Source: Runella slithyformis DSM 19594 (GTDB lineage: Bacteria > Bacteroidota > Bacteroidia > Cytophagales > Spirosomataceae). From it: DNA of 64,000 nucleotides. The notes beneath the pieces were generated by a model. It ran no database searches, was not told the DNA's origin, and saw only the letters and a program-made list of their open reading frames with translations. The DNA lies in contig NC_015703.1 in the NCBI RefSeq assembly GCF_000218895.1, forward strand, positions 2,183,001 to 2,247,000. The letters are read 5' to 3'. The position numbers were made by a program, and so were the translations under genes. Shown here piece by piece: positions 55,714 to 63,931 of the stretch (positions are counted from its first letter, which is position 1; each line of letters opens with the position of its first letter).

Positions 55714-55729
55714 TTCCAAATCCGTACCA
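55714..55729 (-). promoter_or_regulatory. Sigma-54-like promoter box, unit B
   Basis: Minus strand reads TGGTACGGATTTGGAA. The TGGTAC part is the best -24 match of the four; its TTTG is one base closer than in the others. The dyad pair begins 53 nt upstream. Confidence 0.5.
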
Positions 55730-55782
55730 AAAACATAAGTAGTTGATTATTAGGTGGTAAATAAATGAGAGCGTAAAAAAAA

Positions 55783-55819
55783 TGTCCATAAACGGACATT
55801 TTCAGTTCGTTTATGGACA
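55783..55819 (-). promoter_or_regulatory. Paired TGTCC dyads (activator site), unit B
   Basis: TGTCCA-TAAA-CGGACA (55783-55798) and AGTTCG-TTTA-TGGACA (55804-55819), 21 bp apart centre to centre. The second dyad matches that at 63916-63931 closely (GTTCGTTT). Confidence 0.75.
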
Positions 55820-55848
55820 GAGAGAATTTAGGGGGCTTTCGTAAACGT

Positions 55849-55994
55849 GGAAAACGGAGAACGGAACACGGAAAAACGGAGAACGGAACACGGAGAACGG
55901 AACACGGAACACGGAGAACGGAACACGGAACACGGAACACGGAACACGGAAAAACGGAGAACGGAACACGGAACACGGAACACGGAACACGGAG
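55849..55994. repeat. Type-B tandem tract of GGAACAC / GGAGAAC units
   Basis: About 145 bp built from 7-bp words GGAACAC and GGAGAAC with occasional GGAAAAAC. It lies in the 542-bp gap between permeases 7 and 8 next to the unit B dyads (55783-55819). The inverted complement (CCGTGTTCCTTTTCTCC) at 56031-56048 lets the tract fold back. The rest of the gap (55520-55700) shows nothing else I can name. Confidence 0.9.
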
Positions 55995-56058
55995 TTGTGG
56001 AAGTGGTGTGCGAAACGGAAAAACACGTTCACCGTGTTCCTTTTCTCCTTTCTCCAAT

Positions 56059-58506
56059 TTACTCCGTTTTCAGTGACTTCACCGGATTCATCAGCGCGGC
56101 TTTGATGCTGTGAAAACTGATGGTGAACAGCGCAACAAGCACCGCTGACAGCCCCGCCAACGCAAAGATCCACCATTGAATGGCAATTCGATACGTGAAA
56201 TTGGTCAGCCATTTGTCCATAAAATAGTAGGCAATCGGAGCGGCAATGAGAATGGCGACGAGAATGAGTTTGATAAAATCGGCCGACAGGAGGGCCACCA
56301 CGCTGCCTACGCTCGCCCCCAGCACTTTTCGGATGCCGATCTCTTTGGTGCGCTGCCGCACCACAAACGCGATCATGCCGAATAGCCCGAAGCAGGACAG
56401 AAAAATGGCCACCCCCGCAAACAGGCCGATGAGTGAAGCAAAACGACTTTCCGCGCGGTAACTGTCGGCAATGGATTCGTCCAGAAAACGGTGTTCAAAT
56501 ACCTTTTCGGGAAAAAAATCTTTCCACGTTTTCTCGATAAAAGCCAGCGTCGCAGGGGTGTTGGCAGTGGCAATTTTGATTCCGAATTGAGAAAAAGTAC
56601 CCGGGCTTACTTCCATCAGCAAAGGAGAAAGCCCGGTGTGGAGACTTTCGGTATGAAAATCATTGACCACACCCACGACGCGGCCTTTCCTGCCGCCGCG
56701 TTCGATATGTTGTCCGATGGCTTTTGACGCCGAGCCGAAATGCAGCACTTTTACGGCTTCGTGGTTAATGATAAATCCTTCTATGTGATCGGTGCCGTAC
56801 GTTTTATCAAAATCACGGCCGGCAATGATTTTCAAATCAAAGGTTTTGACAAAGTCATAATCGACCGAAATAACGGGAAGGACCACGCCGTCTTCGAATC
56901 GAATTTTGTCCGTAGCCACGGGATGCCGCGCATTGCCCGTTCCCGGCAGGTTGGAAGCGAGGGTTACGGCTTTGATGGACGGGTTTTGCAACAGTTTTTC
57001 TTCAAAGGCATTCGTCCGATTGCGCAATTGTTGGTCGCCGGGCGAAAACAGATTGTTCATATTTTGACTGAACAACGGCACCGACAGCGTCATGTCACGA
57101 TTGAAACCGAGCGGGCGGTTTTTCAGGTAATCAATTTGCTGCAACACAATGCCTGCTCCCGCCAAAAGCGCTACCGCTACCGTGAATTGCAGCGTAATGA
57201 GGCTTTTGGTGAGCCAATTTCCTCCTTTTCCTCTGCCCGTAGCCGCTCCGCGAAAAATGTCGGTGGCTTTGAAGCGGGAAGCAAAGATGGCCGGATAAAT
57301 CCCCGCCAATACGCAGGCCATGACAAATACTCCCAAAAACAGCAGAAGCATTTCTGCATTTTGGTCAAAAGAAAAGTCGGGTTTTCGGCCAAAAAAGGTT
57401 TCCATTTGCCCCAAAAATTGCTTGGTGAGCAGCAAGGCCAACAGGAAAGCCGGGAGCCCCAATAAAAAAGTTTCGGTCAATAATTGCCGAATGATCTGCC
57501 ACGACTCTGAGCCCAGTGCTTTTCGTACGCCCACTTCTTTGGCCCGACTCAATTGGGCGGCGGTGCTGAGGTTGACAAAATTAACCACGGCAATGGCGAG
57601 AATAAGCAATCCGATGAGGGCAAACAGTTGCAGAAATTCAGGATTGGCCGTAGGTACTGCTTCTCCCTGAACGGTTGATTTTAAGTGAATGTCCCGGACC
57701 GGAAAAAGGGCAAAATTTTGTTTATCACGCATTTCTTTGATGCCGTTTTTCAGGACAAAATCCTTCAATCGGGCATTGACGGAGGCGGCTTTGGCCCCTT
57801 TTTTCAGCAACACGTAGGTAGTGGCGTACGAAGCCAATTTGTTGTTTTGGATGGCTTCCACTATCCCGGCACGGGCAAAATCAGGCTCTACGTCGGGGAT
57901 ATTGCGAAAAGGGGCCAGAAAATCAAACGTAAAGTGCGTGTTTTCGGGCATGGCCCGCACAACGCCGCCCACCGTAAAAGGCCCGCGATTGGCCAGCATC
58001 AGCTGTTTGCCCATACAATCTTCGGTACCAAAAAAACGAAGGGCTGTTTTATCCGTTAAAATAATCGAAAACGGGGTATGCAATGCGCGGTCCGGGTCGC
58101 CTTGGAGGGTTTCAAAACCAAAGACCTGCAGGGTGGTAGAATCGGCAAAAAAGGCATTTTCCACTTCAAACTCACGGTCTTTGCCGGCGATCTTTACACT
58201 GATGCTTCGCGGATAAAAACGCGTGACCTGCTCTATTTCGGGAAAATGATTGGCTAACATCGGCGCAAAAGGCGCGGGGGAACGTGGGAGGGTAAAGGCG
58301 CTGCCCGTGAAATTGAGCTCATAGTGCAGCCGATACAGTCGGTCGGCGGTGGGATAGTGGCGGTCGTAAGAATGCTCAAAGCGGTACCAAATAAAGGTCA
58401 GAAAACAGAACGTCAACCCCAACGCCAGTCCTGCGAAATTGACGAAGGAGAAGAGGGCATTTTTGCGGATCTGCCGTAAAGCGATGTAGATGTAGTTTCG
58501 TAGCAT
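56059..58506 (-). CDS. FtsX/MacB-type ABC permease 8
   Basis: An 815-residue permease. The start at 58506 (MLRNYIYIALRQIRKNALFS) fits the family; the frame continues nine codons upstream into the type-B element. It stands apart by a first domain rich in Phe/Pro (TLPRSPAPFAPMLANHFPEI) and by a Cys in FFGTEDCMGKQLMLANRGPF. Paired motifs KEVGVRKALGSESWQ and KEIGIRKVLGASVGS; C-terminus LMNPVKSLKTE. The TM4-TM5 linker reads YPAIFASRFKATDIFRGAAT instead of the common FKPIxVLKG. It is third in the run from the right-hand promoter. Confidence 0.92.
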   Translation of the reverse strand: MLRNYIYIALRQIRKNALFSFVNFAGLALGLTFCFLTFIWYRFEHSYDRHYPTADRLYRLHYELNFTGSAFTLPRSPAPFAPMLANHFPEIEQVTRFYPRSISVKIAGKDREFEVENAFFADSTTLQVFGFETLQGDPDRALHTPFSIILTDKTALRFFGTEDCMGKQLMLANRGPFTVGGVVRAMPENTHFTFDFLAPFRNIPDVEPDFARAGIVEAIQNNKLASYATTYVLLKKGAKAASVNARLKDFVLKNGIKEMRDKQNFALFPVRDIHLKSTVQGEAVPTANPEFLQLFALIGLLILAIAVVNFVNLSTAAQLSRAKEVGVRKALGSESWQIIRQLLTETFLLGLPAFLLALLLTKQFLGQMETFFGRKPDFSFDQNAEMLLLFLGVFVMACVLAGIYPAIFASRFKATDIFRGAATGRGKGGNWLTKSLITLQFTVAVALLAGAGIVLQQIDYLKNRPLGFNRDMTLSVPLFSQNMNNLFSPGDQQLRNRTNAFEEKLLQNPSIKAVTLASNLPGTGNARHPVATDKIRFEDGVVLPVISVDYDFVKTFDLKIIAGRDFDKTYGTDHIEGFIINHEAVKVLHFGSASKAIGQHIERGGRKGRVVGVVNDFHTESLHTGLSPLLMEVSPGTFSQFGIKIATANTPATLAFIEKTWKDFFPEKVFEHRFLDESIADSYRAESRFASLIGLFAGVAIFLSCFGLFGMIAFVVRQRTKEIGIRKVLGASVGSVVALLSADFIKLILVAILIAAPIAYYFMDKWLTNFTYRIAIQWWIFALAGLSAVLVALFTISFHSIKAALMNPVKSLKTE

Positions 58507-58516
58507 GGTTTTTAGT

Positions 58517-58632
58517 TTTGGAACAGGGAACACCGGAAAAAGGAGAACGGAACACGGAAAAAAAGGAAAACGACGGGTCCGCCCGTATGGTGCGATACCG
58601 AAAAAGTTCGTTCTTCGTTCTCCCTTTCCTCC
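58517..58632. repeat. Type-B spacer element
   Basis: The gap between permeases 8 and 9 contains GGAGAACGGAACACGGAAAA near 58539-58560 and its inverted counterpart TTCGTTCTCCCTTTCCTCCG at 58606-58634, with unrelated sequence between. Confidence 0.6.
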
Positions 58633-58645
58633 GTTTTCGGACCCT

Positions 58646-61114
58646 TTACTCCGATTTCAATGACTTCACCGGATTCATTAAGGCGGCTTTAACTGCCTGA
58701 AAACTTACTGTGAAAATTGCAATCAATAACGCCATTGAGACTGCTATCACATATATCCACCAACTGATTTCAATGGGATATGCAAAGCCTGTAAGCCACT
58801 GATTCATAGCCCACCACGCGGCAGGCGCGGCAATCACAAAAGAAACGATAACTAATTTGAGAAAGCCCTTCGACAGGAGCATAATGATTTGACTGACAGA
58901 AGCTCCCATCACTTTGCGAATGCCTATTTCTTTAGTTTTGGTTTCGGCCATGTACGCAATCAATCCAAACAAACCTAAACAGGCAATCAGAATGGCCAAT
59001 CCTGTAAAAATACCGAAGACAACGCCCGTGCGCTGTTCGCGTTGATAGGCTTTGGCAAATGATTCATCTAAGAAAGTATAAGTAAACGGCGTACCGGGTG
59101 CGTAGCTTTTCCACTGTTTTTCGATGGTTGTCAACACTTTGTCCACATTTTCGCCGCTGGTACGGGCCAATACGTAAGAGTTGGATTCTTGATACGTTTT
59201 GGAGGAATGGTGAAACAACGCAAAAGGCGACATCACGTTATGAACCGTTTGAACATCAAAATCTTTCACAACGCCAATGACTTTAAAGCGCTGCATATCC
59301 CCGCCGGGATATTCTATGTATTTGCCTATCGGGTCTTTCCAGCCAATTTTCTTCACCGCCGCTTCGTTCAAAATCACCGAAGTCGAATCGTTGAATTCTT
59401 TAGAAAAATCGCGGCCTTTCATGAGTTTGATATCAAGAGTTTTGATAAACTCGTCGTCCGTCATAAACGAGAAAAGCGTCAGATCTTTAGCGATCTGTTT
59501 ATCGCCGGTATGTTGCTCAGGGAGATAGAAATCGCCAAAACGGCCACTCAATGGCACATTGGTACTGATGGAAGTGTGAATAATGTTGGGAATGCGGGCA
59601 ATTTCCTGTCGGAATGCTTCCTGACTTTGGTCCAAACGCTGCGCGTTAGGAATGACAATGACATTTTCTTTTGTCAATCCCAGGTCTTTGTTTTGTGTAA
59701 AACGCAGTTGTTGAAAGACCACAATCGTGCAGATAATCAACGCCGTGGAGACCGAAAACTGAAAAACGACTAATCCATTTCGAACCAATAAATGTGCAAT
59801 GCCCGTTTTAATGGAATTCGTTTTCAATACTTCGACGGGTTTGAATGAAGCCAGATAGAAAGCAGGGTAACTTCCCGCCAGCACGCCCGTAGTGAGCATG
59901 AGCAACACAATAAATAAACCAAAGCCACCTTCAAAAAGAGCGTTAAAAGCAATGGCCTTGCCTGAAATTTGATTGAACCACGGCAATGATATAGAGATAA
60001 TTGCCAATGCCAAGACCGTAGCCATAAAGCTATACAGCAGCGATTCGGATAAAAATTGTTTGATAAGGCTACTCTGAAACGAACCGAGCGTCTTTCGTAC
60101 GCCCACTTCTTTGGCACGCTTGAGCGAGCGGGCCGTCGATAGATTCATAAAATTGACGCAGGCCAGCAGAATGATAAAGATGGCAATAATGCCAAACATA
60201 TAGACCTGTTTGATGTCGCCTGTGTTTTCATAAAACACGCTTATTTTGCCCGAATGAAGATGGACATCTTGAAAAGGCTGTAGAAAAAACGCCCATTTGC
60301 CGCCTTTTTTAATGAAATCGTCATACGGTTGTCCAATGCGATTGAATGCATATTGGGCGTGTTTGCGAATCATGGCGGGAAATTTGGCTTCCAATTGCCG
60401 AATCCGCTCGGGGTTTTGAGCAATCTTATCATTGAGCACCACAAACGTACTCACGTTGAGCCACACCCAACTCCAGTCAAAATAACTGACAACCTGAACA
60501 CTGCGAATAGGAACCAAAAAGTCGAACTGCATCGAAGATTGACTCGGAATATCCTTCAATACCGCCGTGACTTTCCGTGGGCGTTCGCCAAATAAAAGCA
60601 CCTGATTGATAGGGTCGCTGTCGCCAAAGTATTTTTTGGCCATTGTTTCAGTAATTACTACATCATCCGTGTTTTGCAGACAGGTAGCGGCATTGCCTTT
60701 TTGGAGTGAGAAGTCGAAGATTTCCAGAAAGTTGGAGTCAACGGCCATGATGTTTTTCTCGTCGAAGAAATGGTCTTTTTTGCCATTTTGTTCGTGGCTC
60801 ACCACCAAATCCATGATTTGAAAGGTGCGCGTGTAAGTTTCTATCTCAGGAAATTCGGCCATTAATGTTTTGCCCGCGGGCGGTGGCGTATAACCTCCCA
60901 GCAACTCTGAGCCGCCAAAATTTCCGTCAATATTGACCTGATAGATTTGCGGTGTTTTGCTGAAAAAGGTATCAAAACGCAGTTCGTCTTTGATAAACAG
61001 TACAATCAAAAGGCACACCGCCATTCCTACTGCCAACCCGGCGATGTTGATAAAGGAAAGAACCTTGTTGTTGACAAGGTTACGAAGGGCGATTTTGAGA
61101 TAGTTTTGAAGCAT
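58646..61114 (-). CDS. FtsX/MacB-type ABC permease 9
   Basis: An 822-residue permease, the longest in the array. N-terminus MLQNYLKIALRNLVNNKVLS. The first domain has VVSHEQNGKKDHFFDEKNIM and a long tail before TM2 (YDDFIKKGGKWAFFLQPFQD). Paired motifs KEVGVRKTLGSFQSS and KEIGIRKVMGASVSQ; C-terminus LMNPVKSLKSE. Base composition is slightly more AT-rich than in neighbouring permeases (TTTT and AAAT codons), which may point to a different age or source. It is 178 bp downstream of permease 10, across a type-A element with a 114-nt loop. Confidence 0.92.
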   Translation of the reverse strand: MLQNYLKIALRNLVNNKVLSFINIAGLAVGMAVCLLIVLFIKDELRFDTFFSKTPQIYQVNIDGNFGGSELLGGYTPPPAGKTLMAEFPEIETYTRTFQIMDLVVSHEQNGKKDHFFDEKNIMAVDSNFLEIFDFSLQKGNAATCLQNTDDVVITETMAKKYFGDSDPINQVLLFGERPRKVTAVLKDIPSQSSMQFDFLVPIRSVQVVSYFDWSWVWLNVSTFVVLNDKIAQNPERIRQLEAKFPAMIRKHAQYAFNRIGQPYDDFIKKGGKWAFFLQPFQDVHLHSGKISVFYENTGDIKQVYMFGIIAIFIILLACVNFMNLSTARSLKRAKEVGVRKTLGSFQSSLIKQFLSESLLYSFMATVLALAIISISLPWFNQISGKAIAFNALFEGGFGLFIVLLMLTTGVLAGSYPAFYLASFKPVEVLKTNSIKTGIAHLLVRNGLVVFQFSVSTALIICTIVVFQQLRFTQNKDLGLTKENVIVIPNAQRLDQSQEAFRQEIARIPNIIHTSISTNVPLSGRFGDFYLPEQHTGDKQIAKDLTLFSFMTDDEFIKTLDIKLMKGRDFSKEFNDSTSVILNEAAVKKIGWKDPIGKYIEYPGGDMQRFKVIGVVKDFDVQTVHNVMSPFALFHHSSKTYQESNSYVLARTSGENVDKVLTTIEKQWKSYAPGTPFTYTFLDESFAKAYQREQRTGVVFGIFTGLAILIACLGLFGLIAYMAETKTKEIGIRKVMGASVSQIIMLLSKGFLKLVIVSFVIAAPAAWWAMNQWLTGFAYPIEISWWIYVIAVSMALLIAIFTVSFQAVKAALMNPVKSLKSE

Positions 61115-61133
61115 GATATTTTAAGTTTAAACC

Positions 61134-61296
61134 GTTGGGGCAGGCCTTGCGTCTGCCCGGCGTATCTACCTGATTCTGCGGCTGTCCGCTTGCGTTTCTG
61201 CCCTCTTCATTGCTAAAATGATAGCCTTGGACAAACCCGTACCGCCCCTAATCAGCATTTTCGACGAAACCTGGCAGACGCAAGGCCTGCCCCTAC
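61134..61296. repeat. Type-A hairpin element with 114-nt loop, supplying a stop codon
   Basis: The left arm 61134-61158 (GTTGGGGCAGGCC, one change from the common form) pairs with 61273-61296. The TAG stop of permease 10 (61293-61295) is in the right arm. The loop holds a degenerate stretch (61159-61272) without ORFs. Confidence 0.9.
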
Positions 61297-63701
61297 TCCG
61301 ATTTCAATGACTTCACCGGATTCATTAAGGCGGCCCTGATGGATTGAACGCTGACGGTCAGCAGGGCAATGCCCGCAACGGCCGCACCCGCCGGTACAAA
61401 TACCCACCAGGGGATGTCCATGCGGTACACAAAGTCTTTGAGCCATTCGTTCATGGCGTACCGGGCGATGGGCGAGGCAATGACGATGGAAAGGACGACC
61501 AATTTCAGGAAATCCTTTGACAACAAGGCCGTAATGCCCAACACCGAAGCGCCCAGTACTTTACGAATGCCGATCTCTTTGGTGCGCTGAGAGGTGGTAT
61601 ACGCCACCAAACCGAACAGTCCTAAACAGGCCAATACAATGGCCAGGCCGGCAAACAGCGTAAACACGCGACTGATGCGGTTTTCGTTGGAGTACATTTG
61701 ATTGTATTCTTCGTCAAGAAACGTATAGCTGAACGGGCGATGCGGCGCGAGCGTTTTCCATTTGGATTCCAAAAAGGAAAGCGTTTGCGGAATAGCCTTG
61801 CCCGTCATCTTGACCAACAGTACATTGCCCCAATTGATGGGAAAAATAACCAGCGGGCCGATGGTATGTTTCATCGACGCAAAATGAAAATCCTGAAAAA
61901 CGCCCTTTATTTCACCGATTCGGCCGCCCAGTTTGATTTTTTTGGCAATGGCCTCCTGCGGTTTCCAGCCCAGTTGTTTGGCCAGTGTTTCGTTGATCAA
62001 AAAGCGATACTCACTTTTGGCGTCATCTTCGGCGTTGAGCAGCTGTAGGTCGCTCTCGGTCAGGTCGCTGCCCGCAACGAATTGGATGTTAAGGGTCTTG
62101 GCCAGTTCTTCGTCGCCGGGAAAGGCCGTCACCATTTTCTGTACGGGGGTGGAGGTGCCCACGGTTTCGATTCCGTCGCCCCACTGAATGAACGTGGGCG
62201 TTTCGTAGGCCAAGGCTACCTGTTTGACGTTGGGGTTTTGGCGAAATTCATTTTTCAGGGCTTTCAGATTTTGGTTGATGCGTTCGTCGGTCGGCAAGGC
62301 TACAATGTGCTGTTTGTCGTATCCCAACTTCTTCTGTTGGATGAAATTCATCTGGTTGTTGACCACCAGCGTACTGATGATCAGGAACACCGAAATGATG
62401 AATTGCAGCACGATCAGCGATTTACGCAGCAACAGCCCCGACGCCGTATTTTTAAACGCGCCTTTCAGGACCTTGATGGGCTGAAAGGACGTCAGGGCCA
62501 GCGCCGGATAGCTGCCGGCCGCGAAACTGACCGTCAGCCACACAGCCGCCAGCGACACAACCCCGGCGGGCTGAAAGAGCACCTGTAACGAAAGTTGGCG
62601 CTCCGAAAGCCGGTTGAAGAGCGGTAAAAAGGCCGCCGCCGCGATCAAACTCAATAGTAACGCCCCCAGCGTAAGCACCAGTGACTCGCTTAAAAATTGC
62701 CAAAACAACTGTTTTCGGACCGCTCCCAGCACCTTGCGCATTCCCACTTCTTTGGCGCGCTCGGTGGCGCGGGCGGTGGTGAGGTTCATGTAATTGGCGG
62801 CGGCGATAACCAGTATAAGGAGCGCGATGATCAGAAAAATATACACGTACGTAATGTCACCGGCCGCGCTCATGCCTCCCTCAGCATCGGAATACAGGTG
62901 AACCTTGGTGAGCGGTTCGAGCAGATACGTAACAAAATTATTGCCGGTCATTTCGGTCTCGGCCGACTGCCGGCGCATATAGCCCGGGATTTTGGCCTGC
63001 AATGCTGCAATGGACGCCGAAGGCCGCAGCAACAGGTACGTGACGTAATTGGCGTTCCACCAGGTTTCGGTCTTGGCGGCCGACAGCGAGTGGAAAGAAG
63101 CCACAAAATCAAATTGGAGTTGTGAGTTGGAAGGGGCATCTTCGGCAATGCCCGTGATCAGGTAATCCACTTTGTCTTCCAACCGAATGGTTTTTCCCAC
63201 CGGGTCGGCGTCACCAAAGTATTTTTGAGCCGTTGAAGCAGTCAAAACCACCTGGTTGGGAGCGTTGAGCACGGTTTTGGCGTTTCCTTTTCGCAGTTTG
63301 AACGAGAAAACATCAAAAAAAGCAGAATCAGCCCAAATAAAACGGGGTTCGTTAAACAACAATTCACCCTGTTTGATCACCACGGTACTTTGGGAAAGTG
63401 CCGGGTCAGAGACCCGCACAAAGCCTTCCACCTCCGGAAAATCCCTCCGCAGGGCCGGACCCACCTTGGTGCCCGTCATGACGGTTTTTTGGGCGGTGCC
63501 TTCTATGCTGTAATGCATCACGGCCCGGGCAATGCGATCCCCTTTTTGGTGGAATCGGTCAAAACTCAGCTCGTGATGAATGTACAGCCCGATCAGCAGG
63601 CAGGCGGTCAGACCCGCCGCGAGTCCAAAAATGTTGATGAACGTAAACGCCTTATGTTTCCACAAGTTGCGTAACGTAGTTTTGAGGTAGTTGCGCAGCA
63701 T
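61293..63701 (-). CDS. FtsX/MacB-type ABC permease 10 (rightmost, first in its transcript)
   Basis: An 802-residue permease. TM helices are near 19-42, 285-307, 338-358, 378-400, 425-447, 685-705, 735-755 and 768-790. Motifs KEVGMRKVLGAVRKQ (about 316) and KEIGIRKVLGASVLG mark the two FtsX blocks; the C-terminus ends LMNPVKSLKSE. The first domain shows the set's signature in its clearest form: DSAFFDVFSFKLRKGNAKTV, then KYFGDADPVGKTIRL. The ATG is 123 bp downstream of the unit A promoter box. The gene is among the more GC-rich of the array. Confidence 0.92.
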   Translation of the reverse strand: MLRNYLKTTLRNLWKHKAFTFINIFGLAAGLTACLLIGLYIHHELSFDRFHQKGDRIARAVMHYSIEGTAQKTVMTGTKVGPALRRDFPEVEGFVRVSDPALSQSTVVIKQGELLFNEPRFIWADSAFFDVFSFKLRKGNAKTVLNAPNQVVLTASTAQKYFGDADPVGKTIRLEDKVDYLITGIAEDAPSNSQLQFDFVASFHSLSAAKTETWWNANYVTYLLLRPSASIAALQAKIPGYMRRQSAETEMTGNNFVTYLLEPLTKVHLYSDAEGGMSAAGDITYVYIFLIIALLILVIAAANYMNLTTARATERAKEVGMRKVLGAVRKQLFWQFLSESLVLTLGALLLSLIAAAAFLPLFNRLSERQLSLQVLFQPAGVVSLAAVWLTVSFAAGSYPALALTSFQPIKVLKGAFKNTASGLLLRKSLIVLQFIISVFLIISTLVVNNQMNFIQQKKLGYDKQHIVALPTDERINQNLKALKNEFRQNPNVKQVALAYETPTFIQWGDGIETVGTSTPVQKMVTAFPGDEELAKTLNIQFVAGSDLTESDLQLLNAEDDAKSEYRFLINETLAKQLGWKPQEAIAKKIKLGGRIGEIKGVFQDFHFASMKHTIGPLVIFPINWGNVLLVKMTGKAIPQTLSFLESKWKTLAPHRPFSYTFLDEEYNQMYSNENRISRVFTLFAGLAIVLACLGLFGLVAYTTSQRTKEIGIRKVLGASVLGITALLSKDFLKLVVLSIVIASPIARYAMNEWLKDFVYRMDIPWWVFVPAGAAVAGIALLTVSVQSIRAALMNPVKSLKSE

Positions 63702-63716
63702 AGCCTAGTTAGATTT

Positions 63717-63770
63717 GGAACAGGGAAAACGGAATAATGGAGAACGGAAATGGATTGTCGTTCTCTCTTT
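63717..63770. repeat. Type-B spacer element, short form
   Basis: GGAACAGGGAAAACGG and GGAGAACGGAAATGG followed by GTCGTTCTCTCTTTT form a weak inverted pair in the leader of permease 10. The rest of the right-hand gap, apart from the promoter and dyads, shows nothing else up to 64000. Confidence 0.5.
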
Positions 63771-63823
63771 TGAGATTTTCACGCTGATTTATTCGACAAT
63801 TCTGCCGGATACTAAGGTAATTT

Positions 63824-63840
63824 CTCCAAATGATGTACCG
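63824..63840 (-). promoter_or_regulatory. Sigma-54-like promoter box, unit A
   Basis: Minus strand reads CGGTACATCATTTGGAG. GGTAC and TTTG have the same spacing as in units C and D. The dyad pair begins 53 nt upstream. Confidence 0.5.
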
Positions 63841-63893
63841 GAACAGTAAGTGATTGATAGATAGAGGAGTGTGTTTTTTATTTACAAAAAAAA

Positions 63894-63931
63894 TGTCCGT
63901 AAACGGACAGGCTCGGGTTCGTTTGCGGACA
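63894..63931 (-). promoter_or_regulatory. Paired TGTCC dyads (activator site), unit A
   Basis: A perfect dyad TGTCCG-TAAA-CGGACA (63894-63909) and a weaker one GGTTCG-TTTG-CGGACA (63916-63931), 22 bp apart centre to centre, upstream of permease 10. Confidence 0.78.

Noticed and set aside
55650-56212. Frames encoding repeated FRVP/CSV words
   Set aside because: They come from the GGAACAC tract and have no independent support.
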